Of a stretch of 64,000 bases of DNA, positions 18,513 through 26,714 are shown piece after piece; within the stretch, counting starts at the first letter, position 1, and each line of letters begins with the position of its first letter. Origin of the DNA: Desulfallas sp. Bu1-1 (lineage in GTDB: Bacteria; Bacillota; Desulfotomaculia; Desulfotomaculales; Desulfallaceae); contig NZ_JADNRQ010000001.1 of NCBI RefSeq assembly GCF_015594625.1, positions 62,001 to 126,000 on the forward strand, given 5' to 3'. The position numbers and the translations under genes are program-made. The notes beneath the pieces were generated by a model. The model ran no database searches. It saw only the letters and a program-made list of their open reading frames with translations, and was not told the DNA's origin.

Positions 18513-20689
18513 CAGGAGTTACCCCCACTGCTGGTTGAGTAAGGGGATATCTTTCGTTCCACTTCCAAACTTATCTTCGTAGCCTGCACCTGCTGCCAGA
18601 GCGGAATGGGCCAGTCGCCCCCTTGTTGAATCGCGCGGGCAAATGCTTCCAGTTCGTCCCTTTGCCCTTTTTCCATAATCATGCTGCTTATGCCCTTGCC
18701 TCTTGCGCCAAAAACCTCCAGGCGCTTGTAATCATTCAGCACCAAGACCCTGCCGTCTACGAATACCTCCAGCTGTTCCTTGGGGTATTCCCCGGACCCC
18801 AGCGCCGTATAAGTAAGGGTGGCTACCGAACCATCTGTAAAAGTCATGTTGGCCACAAAGTTGTCGTTGCGTTTGTAATATTCTGTATCTGGCATAATGG
18901 CCTGAGCGTTAACTTTAACAACTTTGCTGCCCGTAAAGTAGGTGAAGAGGTCGTATATGTGGCAGGCTTCACCGCGGTTGCGCCCACCGCCTTCTTCAGT
19001 ATGGACCCAGTGATCCGGTGGGATATAGCCTGCATTCATGCGGTAGTTAAGGATCATCGGATTGCTCCGGCCCTGAACCAGTTCGTAAATACGCCGGGCG
19101 TAGCGGGAGAAGCGGCGGTTAAAACCCGTCAACAGCAGCGGCGTAAAATCGCCGCAGGCGGAAGCGTAGAACGCTTCGATCATGTCCAGTTCTTCCTGCG
19201 TTAAAGCAAGCGGCTTTTCTACCAGCACGTGCTTGCCGGCCTTGAGCGCTTCCAGGACCATCGAGGCATGCAGGTTGTGGCGGGTGGCAATCAGCACCGC
19301 ATCAACCGCGGGGTCTTCCAAAACCTGCCGGTAGTCGGTGGTGGCATAGTTGGCCCCAAACTGTCTCGCCGTAGCGGTGGCGTTATGACCGGTGCGGCTC
19401 ACCACCGCCTGTAAATGAAAACGATCTGATAGTGCCTGGAGAGTCGGCAGGTGCGTACCCTTAGCAAAGCTTCCCGCGCCCACTAGGGCGATCCGGATCC
19501 GGTCAGGTCCGGCAGGTTGGGCAGCTGGATTGATAACTAATGGGGAAGGTGCGGCAGTCCCCGTGTGTTGCGGGTATGAAAGCAAAACGACGGGTGGGAT
19601 ATCATTTCCTTCCTTAAGCTTTTCATAAGCAGTTGTCGCTTCATCTATGGGATAAGTGGCGGCGATCAGCGGGCTGACTTTTACTTTGCCTTCGTCCAGC
19701 AGCCGCAAAAATTCGGCCATGTTGCGATTCTCGGTCCAGCGTACATAGGCAACGGGATAGTCCAGCCCTTTTTCCTCATAGTTGTTGTCGTAACGACCGG
19801 GCCCGTAAGAACAGGAAATGAAAAAGTCCAGTTCTTTCTCGTAAAAGTCAGCCCGGTTAAGATTTAGCCCCACATCGCCCACCAATACCACCCGCCCCTT
19901 TTTGCGACACATTTGGAAAGCAGTGGAGACCACTGCATCGGAAGGCGTGGCAGCGGTAATGATCACGCCATCGGCGCCGATACCGCCGGTCAGGCGTCCT
20001 ACATGCTCCAGGTCGCTGCCATCATCGGGATGAATGCCTGCATCCAGGCCCAGATTTTGAGCCAGGTGAATACGCCCCTGATTTAAATCCGTACCGATCA
20101 CCCGGCAACCGTTGACCTTGAGTAGCTGCACAGTAAGTTGCCCCAGCACACCGAGGCCGATAACCACAAAAGTTTCGCCCAGGGTAGCTTTAGCACGGCG
20201 CACACCCTGAAGGGCAATGGCACCCAAAGTAACTGTGCTGGCCGCAGCAAGGTTCAGATTACCAGGTACGGGAACTACAAGGTTGCGTGGCACGCGGATG
20301 ACCTCGGCATGATGGGCGCACTGTGCACCGCCACAGGCAACCCGGTCACCCGGCCGCAGGTCCTCGATCCCTTCGCCGGTTTCCAGCACAATGCCGGCGG
20401 CTGAGTAGCCGGTGGGGTGTCCCGTAGAAAGTTTGCCTTCTACCAAACTGCGGGTGCGGGCAAGGCCCTGGGTGGCCAGCATTTGTAATCCTCTCTTAAG
20501 ATATTCAGGCTGTTGAAGGACACGCTTCCATAACGGCAATGCACTGACCTTTATTCCGCTCATCTCGGTACCGATGGAGATACAAGAATAATTGACTTGA
20601 ACCAGCACCGTTCCCGGCTCCGGCTGGGGTGCGGGAACCTCTTCAACTACGGCTTTTCCTTGTTTAATCAGTACCTGTTTCATCGCCAT
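18512..20689 (-). CDS. Two-domain oxidoreductase: zinc-type alcohol dehydrogenase fused to Gfo/Idh/MocA
   Basis: A 725-residue fusion. Residues about 1-350 are a medium-chain (Zn-type) dehydrogenase: GHPTGYSAAGIVLETGEG, a TLGAIALQGVRRAK helix and VVIGLGVLGQLTVQLLK for nucleotide binding. Residues about 390-710 are a Gfo/Idh/MocA oxidoreductase: IALVGAGSFAKGTHLPTL, ATRHNLHASMVLEALKAGKH and VEKPLALT. This architecture is known from exopolysaccharide loci that also carry heparinase-like genes. Two redox sites in one chain suggest successive oxidation and reduction at one sugar, as in epimerisation through a keto intermediate; that is inference. The ATG at 20689 overlaps the upstream wecC-like gene by ten bases; a second in-frame ATG lies two codons on. 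Confidence 0.88.
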   Translation of the reverse strand: MAMKQVLIKQGKAVVEEVPAPQPEPGTVLVQVNYSCISIGTEMSGIKVSALPLWKRVLQQPEYLKRGLQMLATQGLARTRSLVEGKLSTGHPTGYSAAGIVLETGEGIEDLRPGDRVACGGAQCAHHAEVIRVPRNLVVPVPGNLNLAAASTVTLGAIALQGVRRAKATLGETFVVIGLGVLGQLTVQLLKVNGCRVIGTDLNQGRIHLAQNLGLDAGIHPDDGSDLEHVGRLTGGIGADGVIITAATPSDAVVSTAFQMCRKKGRVVLVGDVGLNLNRADFYEKELDFFISCSYGPGRYDNNYEEKGLDYPVAYVRWTENRNMAEFLRLLDEGKVKVSPLIAATYPIDEATTAYEKLKEGNDIPPVVLLSYPQHTGTAAPSPLVINPAAQPAGPDRIRIALVGAGSFAKGTHLPTLQALSDRFHLQAVVSRTGHNATATARQFGANYATTDYRQVLEDPAVDAVLIATRHNLHASMVLEALKAGKHVLVEKPLALTQEELDMIEAFYASACGDFTPLLLTGFNRRFSRYARRIYELVQGRSNPMILNYRMNAGYIPPDHWVHTEEGGGRNRGEACHIYDLFTYFTGSKVVKVNAQAIMPDTEYYKRNDNFVANMTFTDGSVATLTYTALGSGEYPKEQLEVFVDGRVLVLNDYKRLEVFGARGKGISSMIMEKGQRDELEAFARAIQQGGDWPIPLWQQVQATKISLEVERKISPYSTSSGGNS

Positions 20690-21939
20690 ATCCCTCGTGT
20701 ATCAATTACGACCTTTTCATTAAGCAGTTCGCGACCTATATCATAAAAGGCACGGTGGTTAACCAGCAACACCATCAAATCCGCCCGCTGCAAAGCTGTT
20801 TTAAGGTCAGCAAGTTGGACATTGCCAAAATTTACAAGCGTCGCAGGTAGTGTCCCAATATACGGCTCCACAGCCAGAATATGGCCTGCTTGTTTTATGG
20901 CCAGCTGTCGCACGATCTCCACTGCCGGGCTTTCGCGCAAGTCATCAGTGTCGGCCTTGAAGGTCAGCCCTAGGCAGGCGATTACAGGTTTCTTAAAGCG
21001 AGCCGCCTTTTCCCTGATTTTGGTTACGACAAATTGGGGTTTATGATCATTTACTTCCCGGGCGGTGCGAATGAGCCTGGCCTCATCCGGGGCGGAATTA
21101 ACAATAAACCAGGGGTCAATGGCAATGCAGTGGCCGCCTACACCGGGACCGGGCTGGAGTATATTTACCCTTGGGTGGCGGTTGGCCAAATCAATTAGCT
21201 CCCAAACGTTGATATCCAACTTTTCGCAGATAAGTGAGAGCTCATTGGCGAAAGCGATGTTCACGTCTCTGAATGCATTTTCTACCAACTTGCATAATTC
21301 CGCCGTGCGGGCATTGGTAAGTAAAATATTGCCCTTAACAAACCTTTCATAAAACAATTGAGCTGTTCTGGCGGAAGATTGATCGATACCGCCGATTATC
21401 CGGTCGTTGTCTATCAGTTCTTTTAAAATCTGTCCGGGCAAAACACGTTCCGGGCAGTGCGCAATAAAAATTTGAGCTTTATCATTATCAACTGTTCTTC
21501 CATGCTCATTAATAGGAGGAATGATGAGGTCGGGACGTAATTCACTCAACCAGTCGGCCACTTTTTCGGTTGTACCCAAAGGAATCGTTGATTCTAGAAT
21601 AACTAGGTTGCCGGGAGCTAAATAAGGAGCAATGGCACGGGTAGCTGCTTTAATGTAAGTGATGTCGGGAAGATGGCCCTCTTTAAGGGGCGTCGGCACA
21701 GCAAGGATGAATACATCTGCAGGCGCAGGCTCTAAAGCGGCAACAAGATTACCGCTTCGGAACGCTGATTTAACCAGAACATCAAGGTCGGGTTCATGAA
21801 TGTGGTTGTTGCCACGATTAATAGTTTCCACAGTTTGCGCATTGACATCTACGCCATGGACTTTAAAACCCTTTGTTGCCAACAAGCTGGCCGTGGGTAA
21901 ACCAATGTATCCCAATCCCAATACACAAATTTTTTGCAT
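20680..21939 (-). CDS. wecC: UDP-N-acetyl-D-mannosamine dehydrogenase (WecC-like)
   Basis: UDP-sugar dehydrogenase that oxidises the C6 alcohol of UDP-ManNAc to the uronic acid with two NAD+. Seen: N-terminal Rossmann motif VLGLGYIGLPTA, GVDVN, the ILESTIPLGTTE strand, the central helix ELCKLVENAFRDVNIAFANE and the catalytic cysteine in GPGVGGHCIAIDPW, then the C-terminal domain with GLTFKADTDDLRESPA. The GPGVGGHCIA(I/V)DPW form is that of WecC rather than UDP-Glc dehydrogenase. I take the ATG at 21939 because GAGGGG sits just upstream; an ATG at 21951 overlaps that site. It supplies the uronic acid for the polymer and probably the substrate for AsnB-type amidation. Confidence 0.86.
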   Translation of the reverse strand: MQKICVLGLGYIGLPTASLLATKGFKVHGVDVNAQTVETINRGNNHIHEPDLDVLVKSAFRSGNLVAALEPAPADVFILAVPTPLKEGHLPDITYIKAATRAIAPYLAPGNLVILESTIPLGTTEKVADWLSELRPDLIIPPINEHGRTVDNDKAQIFIAHCPERVLPGQILKELIDNDRIIGGIDQSSARTAQLFYERFVKGNILLTNARTAELCKLVENAFRDVNIAFANELSLICEKLDINVWELIDLANRHPRVNILQPGPGVGGHCIAIDPWFIVNSAPDEARLIRTAREVNDHKPQFVVTKIREKAARFKKPVIACLGLTFKADTDDLRESPAVEIVRQLAIKQAGHILAVEPYIGTLPATLVNFGNVQLADLKTALQRADLMVLLVNHRAFYDIGRELLNEKVVIDTRGIWR

Positions 21940-22010
21940 CAAACCCCTCATTTCAAATAACAGAATACTCGTATCTATAGCTCACGTTCCATGTTCCTTG
22001 TTTAGCAAAC

Positions 22011-22949
22011 TTAAGATTTTTTCCGGTATATACCCTCCGCATTTTTACCGTTCAGGACCACCGGCAGTGTCTTTAACAGTATTTTCAGGTCGAGCCGCAA
22101 GGAGTAGTTACTGATATACCAGAGATCATATCTCAACTTATCTTGCGCCGAGGTGGCGTATCTGCCCTTAACCTGAGCCAGGCCGGTAATTCCCGGCTTA
22201 ACGCGAAGCCTGTATTTGTAATGAGGTATAGTTTGCATAAATTCTCCAACAAAATCGGGGCGCTCCGGGCGGGGGCCCACCATGCTCATCTCCCCCCGCA
22301 TAACGTTAAACAGTTGCGGGAGTTCATCCAAACGGGTGGCCCGCAATATTTTTCCTACCGGGGTCACCCGGGCATCATCATCAGTGGCCAGCACCGGTCC
22401 GGTCAGCTGCTCCGCCTGGTGAATCATGGAGCGAAACTTTAATAGCTTAAATATTTTGCCGTTTAAACCTACTCTTTCCTGGGAATAAATAACCGGCCCG
22501 GGGGAGGTTAATTTTATGGCCAGCGCGATTAAAGGGAATAAAAAAAAAGCAATTATCAGACCGGGGATGCACAAAAAAATGTCAAATATTCTTTTTTTCA
22601 ATTGTTGCCGGCGGGAAAGTCCCAGGCAGTTGATGGTGAAAAGCGGCATATCGTCCACGTAAAAAAAATTTGCTCCCTGCAACAGAACTTCAAATAAACC
22701 CGGCAACAGGTATAATGTTTTATTTGCTTCCTGGCACAAAGATATAATTTCTTGCATTTGGCATTTCGATACGCCTGAAGTTATACAGACCAGGTCATGG
22801 TTTTTAACCAGCTTATTAAACAAGCCGGCGTCAATAACCTCGTGGTAGATAAAGATTTCAAGCTGCCCGCCAAAATGGCCGGAAATTTTTTGAGCCACCT
22901 GCTCGGCTTCATTTTCGGGACCGATGATGATAATCGTTTTTTTAAGCAT
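22011..22949 (-). CDS. Initiating sugar-phosphate transferase (PglC/WcaJ family)
   Basis: A 312-residue membrane enzyme that moves a sugar-1-phosphate from its nucleotide carrier to undecaprenyl phosphate, the first step of repeat-unit synthesis. Residues 1-110 form a small soluble domain (IIIIGPENEAEQVAQKI) unlike the long four-helix N-terminus of WcaJ. A hydrophobic segment at about 122-148 is followed by the catalytic bacterial sugar transferase domain: SQERVGLNGKIFKLLKFRSM, TRLDELPQLFNVMRGEMSMV and GPRPERPDF. It lies 26 bases after the LuxR-type regulator gene on the same strand. AAAGGA is seen about 12 bases before the ATG. Sugar specificity is unknown. Confidence 0.88.
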   Translation of the reverse strand: MLKKTIIIIGPENEAEQVAQKISGHFGGQLEIFIYHEVIDAGLFNKLVKNHDLVCITSGVSKCQMQEIISLCQEANKTLYLLPGLFEVLLQGANFFYVDDMPLFTINCLGLSRRQQLKKRIFDIFLCIPGLIIAFFLFPLIALAIKLTSPGPVIYSQERVGLNGKIFKLLKFRSMIHQAEQLTGPVLATDDDARVTPVGKILRATRLDELPQLFNVMRGEMSMVGPRPERPDFVGEFMQTIPHYKYRLRVKPGITGLAQVKGRYATSAQDKLRYDLWYISNYSLRLDLKILLKTLPVVLNGKNAEGIYRKKS

Positions 22950-22975
22950 ACTATTTCAATTCCTTTTATATTGGG

Positions 22976-23611
22976 TTATCGGGTATATATTTCACCAGGG
23001 AAGTTGCCAAGCAATTGTTGTATTTTCCTGAGATCCCGGGGGGACAACAGGTATATCGCGCTGCCATCGTCCCAGTACGTTTCCACCGGCCGGATTTTGT
23101 TTTCTTCCAGGAAATGTTTCAAGACCTGGCGGTCTTTTCTATCTATTTTTACGGCCATTGTGGCCTTACCGGAATTCCTGCCCGATATTGCGATTATTTT
23201 TAAGCGCCTGGCCCTGGCGTACGACAGCAGCGCAGGGTTAAAGCCGGCGGAGGCAAGGCGGAACCTGTTTTCACCCGCGGGTTCATCATTTGAGGCGTAC
23301 CGGTCAAACATCAAAGAAAAAAACCCGGGGTCTTCCCGGATTTTTTTCTTAAGCTGCTCGGCCGGGGAATTCAACTGGTGCTGTAAATGGGCATACTCCG
23401 CCCCGGGTTCGATTTTGTATGTAAAATTGAGGTTTGCCGCTTTCTTTTTGATGCGTGATAGCTGGGTCGCCACTACCCTTGGATCGAGGCTCAGCTTGCG
23501 CGCAATTTCTTTATTCGCCATTCCCCGACAATAAAGTTGATAGATTTGCCTCTGCCGGTCACTTAATATTTCCGGTGGCATCAAGGGGATCGCGCGAGAT
23601 TTTTGCTTCAA
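22976..23611 (-). CDS. LuxR-type HTH regulator (probable regulator of the polysaccharide locus)
   Basis: A 211-residue protein with a helix-turn-helix of the LuxR/sigma-region-4 kind at about residues 15-65 (LSDRQRQIYQLYCRGMANKE then IARKLSLDPRVVATQLSRIK). The remaining 140 residues have no domain I recognise; they could be a sensing or oligomerisation part. I prefer the TTG at 23611 because AAGGAGG stands 10 bases upstream; a TTG at 23638 lies before that site. First gene of the leftward polysaccharide run and divergent from the PHP gene. A perfect GTAATT-C-AATTAC palindrome lies upstream and may be its operator. Regulatory role is inferred. Confidence 0.72.
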   Translation of the reverse strand: MKQKSRAIPLMPPEILSDRQRQIYQLYCRGMANKEIARKLSLDPRVVATQLSRIKKKAANLNFTYKIEPGAEYAHLQHQLNSPAEQLKKKIREDPGFFSLMFDRYASNDEPAGENRFRLASAGFNPALLSYARARRLKIIAISGRNSGKATMAVKIDRKDRQVLKHFLEENKIRPVETYWDDGSAIYLLSPRDLRKIQQLLGNFPGEIYTR

Positions 23612-23683
23612 GAAAGAGTTCCCTCCTTTACTTTGCAATTACAGAATATGAATAATGAGAAATTTTTGTTCCTGTATTTACCT

Positions 23684-23696
23684 GTAATTCAATTAC
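23684..23696. promoter_or_regulatory. Candidate operator palindrome between divergent genes
   Basis: GTAATT-C-AATTAC is a perfect 13-base inverted repeat flanked by ACCT and CTGT, in the gap between the LuxR-type regulator (leftward) and the PHP gene (rightward). A related half-site CAATTACAG lies near 23636, within the regulator's leader. Position suggests autoregulation; no binding data exist here. Confidence 0.4.
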
Positions 23697-23856
23697 CTGT
23701 CAGCACATGGTTAATATGCGTAATGGCCTGTTTAATAAATTGATTGAAGTGGGTTTTACCTGCTTTTGTTACAATGCTATATGGTTTTTGGTAAAGCACA
23801 CTCACTTAACGGTTGCGGAGGACATAAAAATATTAAAAAAAGCAGGCGGTAAACCC

Positions 23857-24486
23857 ATGAAAGGCTTGTTTCACATTCATACCAGGCATTCGTTTGATTC
23901 TTTACTGCACCCCGCCAAAGTAGTAAATTATGCCCTGGATCACGGCTTTGATCTTTTGGCGATTACGGACCACAATACTTTGGCCGGCGCGCGTGAAGCG
24001 GAAAAGTTTAACAAATGCAGCGGGCTGCATATTATCACCGGGGCTGAATACAGCACGGAAAAGGGAGATATTATCGGGTTGTTTTTAACTGAAGAAATAT
24101 CGACCGGAAACAGTGTGGAGGTAATTTCCGCGATCAAGTCCCAGCGCGGGCTGGTGTTGCTGCCGCACCCGGTACGGCTCAAGGTTGTGGATGATGAATT
24201 AATGCGTTGCGTAGATCTTATAGAGGGTTACAACTGTCGTATAGATTCTGCTGGAAACCGGTTTGCCATGGAACTGGCCCGCGCATATGACAAGCCGGTT
24301 CTGGTGGGTAATGACGCCCATTTCGCCAGCGAATTGAAATTGGGAGCGGTGAATTTTTACAGCCGGTTTGAAGACCTGCGTGAGACAGTTTTAAAGGCTC
24401 ACCGCACTTTGTGGGCCAGGCCTTCGCCTTTTTATTACAGGTACCTGGGCAAGGTGATTGGCTGTTACCGGCAGAACAGATTGTAA
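23857..24486 (+). CDS. PHP-domain metal-dependent hydrolase
   Basis: A 209-residue polymerase-and-histidinol-phosphatase domain protein. Metal-ligand motifs in order: FHIHTRHSFDS (first HxH), LAITDHNTLAGA, GAEYSTEKGDIIG, LLPHPVRL and GNDAHF. These are the usual trinuclear-site residues of PHP phosphoesterases such as nucleoside or phosphotyrosine phosphatases. I place the start at the ATG at 23857 (AGGCGG upstream); the frame is open to 23707 but the extra 50 residues look unrelated to the fold. First gene of a short rightward group with the glycosidase-like and DegT genes. A link to polysaccharide regulation, as for CpsB-type PHP phosphatases, is possible but unproven. Confidence 0.78.
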   Translation: MKGLFHIHTRHSFDSLLHPAKVVNYALDHGFDLLAITDHNTLAGAREAEKFNKCSGLHIITGAEYSTEKGDIIGLFLTEEISTGNSVEVISAIKSQRGLVLLPHPVRLKVVDDELMRCVDLIEGYNCRIDSAGNRFAMELARAYDKPVLVGNDAHFASELKLGAVNFYSRFEDLRETVLKAHRTLWARPSPFYYRYLGKVIGCYRQNRL

Positions 24487-24656
24487 TACGCTTTAGAGGG
24501 GTGGGGGATAATAGCGAGCCGGACGGGAATCACTTATCATCGTTACTCGACATAAATTAAAGTATGTGTAGATGTAGAATTGGCCGTTTCAGATTAATAT
24601 TCCAAATATAGTTGAAACCCCGGGAAAGGAAGTGAAGGTTGCCGGGGGGTGAAATT

Positions 24657-25502
24657 TTGAGAAAAAGGTTTTTTTTATTCCTGATTGTTGTCCTGACAGG
24701 GATTTTAAGCTTTCATCTCCTTACCACAAACAGTACGGTATCGACGTGGCAATACCTTGAGGAAACTCCTGTCAGCTATTTTTCCAACGGTAATCTTTAT
24801 GTTAGGGTAGATGCAATCCAGGGTAAGGATAAAAAAGAAGAAGTTGTATTTCGTGGTTTCGTTATGCTGGTAAGTAATCCGAGAGCGGTAAAAGTAATGT
24901 TGCCCGAAGGTGGACCGGGCAGCTTGCAGAAAACAAGCGAGATGGCCCAAAAAGCAGGTGCGGTGGCCGCCGTCAATGGAGGGGGCTTTTTTAATCGCCC
25001 GTTGCCGGGTGAACCCCTATTTTACCCCCTTTATTATACCGTTCAGGGGGGCAGGGTAGTTACCCGGGTTGACAGGTACAACTCAGAAATTCTGGTAGGT
25101 CTGACAAAAAACGGTACCTTGATGGGTGGAACTTTTGCAAATCCCGCTGATATCAAAAAAGCGGGCATAGTAGAAGGCGTATCATTTAGGCCACAGCTAA
25201 TTGAAAATGGTAAAAGATTGCAAAAACCAGGTGGTAAAGCCCACCCCCGCACTGCCATCGGGCAAAAGAAAAACGGCTCACTATTATTCGTAGTCATAGA
25301 CGGTCGCAGGCCCGGGTGGAGTATGGGGGTTACTTACTATGAACTACAAGAAATAATGATGGCACTCGGGGCTTATAATGCTTTTAACCTGGACGGAGGC
25401 GGCTCTTCCACAATGGTTTTCAAAAACCGGGTTTTAAATAAACCCTCCGATACTGCGGGAGAAAGACCTGTGGCCACAAGTTGGGTTATTATGGATAGTT
25501 AA
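24657..25502 (+). CDS. Exported phosphodiester glycosidase-like protein (NAGPA domain)
   Basis: A 281-residue protein with an N-terminal membrane or signal segment (KRFFLFLIVVLTGILSFHLL) and a C-terminal NAGPA-type domain, named for the enzyme that removes GlcNAc from GlcNAc-phospho-mannose. Motifs: AVNGGGFFN, HPRTAIGQKKNG, VIDGRRPGWSMGVTYYELQE and AFNLDGGGSSTMV. Bacterial members are extracellular and often lie in EPS loci, where they may cleave sugar-phosphate links. The TTG at 24657 is chosen because a GGGGGG(T)GA site precedes it; an earlier TTG at 24639 lies before that site. It sits 170 bases after the PHP gene and 47 bases before the DegT gene. Confidence 0.82.
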   Translation: MRKRFFLFLIVVLTGILSFHLLTTNSTVSTWQYLEETPVSYFSNGNLYVRVDAIQGKDKKEEVVFRGFVMLVSNPRAVKVMLPEGGPGSLQKTSEMAQKAGAVAAVNGGGFFNRPLPGEPLFYPLYYTVQGGRVVTRVDRYNSEILVGLTKNGTLMGGTFANPADIKKAGIVEGVSFRPQLIENGKRLQKPGGKAHPRTAIGQKKNGSLLFVVIDGRRPGWSMGVTYYELQEIMMALGAYNAFNLDGGGSSTMVFKNRVLNKPSDTAGERPVATSWVIMDS

Positions 25503-25549
25503 TCTATAGCGAATTTGTCGGAAATGGGTTTTATCTGGAGGCATAAAAA

Positions 25550-26665
25550 ATGAAAATGGAAGTACCCCTATCTTTGCCTGACATAGGCGACCGGGAAAGA
25601 GAAGCTGTGCTGGACGTGTTAAAAAGTCGCTGGCTCAGTATGGGGCCGGTGGTGACCATGTTCGAAAAAAAAATCGCTGAATATGTAGGGGTAAAATATG
25701 CCATCGCCGTCAACAGCGGAACTTCCGGACTCCACCTGGTGGTACGCGGCCTGGGGTTGGGCGAGGGAGACGAGGTAATCACCACACCCTTCAGTTTTGT
25801 TGCTTCAGCGAATTGCCTGCTTTTCGAGCGGGTGCGTCCGGTATTTGTGGATATCGATCCCAAGACGTTTAATATTAATCATAATTTAATCGAGCAGAAA
25901 ATTAATCAAAAAACGAAGGGCATTTTGCCGGTTCATGTTTTTGGTCACCCGGCGGACATGGATAAAATAATGGCCATCGCTATGCAATATGGCTTGCCGG
26001 TAATTGAGGACGCCTGCGAGGCCATAGGTGCAAGATATAACGGCAAACCTGTAGGCAGTGAAAGCACTGCGGCGGTATTTGCCTTTTACCCGAATAAACA
26101 AATAACCACCGGCGAAGGGGGAATTATTTTAACAAACCTTAAAGAATTGGCTGATCTCTGTCGCAGCATGCGCAACCAGGGCCGGGGCGAAGGGGACGGG
26201 TGGTATGACCATACCCGCTTGGGGTATAATTATCGAATGGATGAGATGAGCGCGGCGTTAGGTTGCGCCCAGCTGGCAAGATTGACCGAGATATTAGACA
26301 AACGGGAGCGAGTGGCCGGGGCATATACCGAAAGATTGCGGCACGTGGATGGTGTTACAGTGCCGTTCGTGGCACCGGGGGTGCAAATGAGCTGGTTTGT
26401 CTACGTGATCAGGCTGGACCCCGGAATTGACCGGAATGTTGTGATGCGAAAGCTTAATGACCGGGGAATTGGCTGCCGCGCTTATTTCCAGCCCATTCAC
26501 CTTCAGCCTTTTTATCGCAAGGAATTTGGTTATAAGCCCGGCGATTTCCCTGTAACTGAAGCTGTTGCTGCAACCACCCTGGCCTTGCCCTTTCATAATA
26601 ATTTATCTGAAGATGAAATTGATTACGTCGTGAGTAGCCTTGGGGAAGTTTTATGCAAAATTTAG
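25550..26665 (+). CDS. DegT/DnrJ/EryC1/StrS-family sugar aminotransferase
   Basis: PLP-dependent aminotransferase of 371 residues that converts a keto nucleotide sugar to the amino sugar, usually with glutamate as donor. The PLP lysine is K183 in FAFYPNKQITTGEGG; the ring-pairing aspartate is D154 in VIEDACE; the phosphate site lies in NSGTSGLHL (55-63) and the substrate part in GYNYRMDEMSAALGCAQL. TGGAGG lies ten bases before the ATG. It is the last gene before a strong terminator and probably supplies an amino sugar for the adjacent polysaccharide locus, though it lies on the other strand. A keto-sugar source would be the CapE-like dehydratase or a gene outside. Confidence 0.88.
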   Translation: MKMEVPLSLPDIGDREREAVLDVLKSRWLSMGPVVTMFEKKIAEYVGVKYAIAVNSGTSGLHLVVRGLGLGEGDEVITTPFSFVASANCLLFERVRPVFVDIDPKTFNINHNLIEQKINQKTKGILPVHVFGHPADMDKIMAIAMQYGLPVIEDACEAIGARYNGKPVGSESTAAVFAFYPNKQITTGEGGIILTNLKELADLCRSMRNQGRGEGDGWYDHTRLGYNYRMDEMSAALGCAQLARLTEILDKRERVAGAYTERLRHVDGVTVPFVAPGVQMSWFVYVIRLDPGIDRNVVMRKLNDRGIGCRAYFQPIHLQPFYRKEFGYKPGDFPVTEAVAATTLALPFHNNLSEDEIDYVVSSLGEVLCKI

Positions 26666-26695
26666 GGGCCCTTGAATAGCGGCCCCTAAATTTTT
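26661..26695. terminator. Rho-independent terminator, likely bidirectional
   Basis: A perfect 10-bp stem (TTTAGGGGCC / GGCCCCTAAA, loop of 10) followed by TTTTT. It overlaps the DegT stop codon and lies between that gene and the convergent amidase gene, serving at least the rightward one. Confidence 0.9.
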
Positions 26696-26714
26696 AATTT
26701 AATTTTATCAATAT

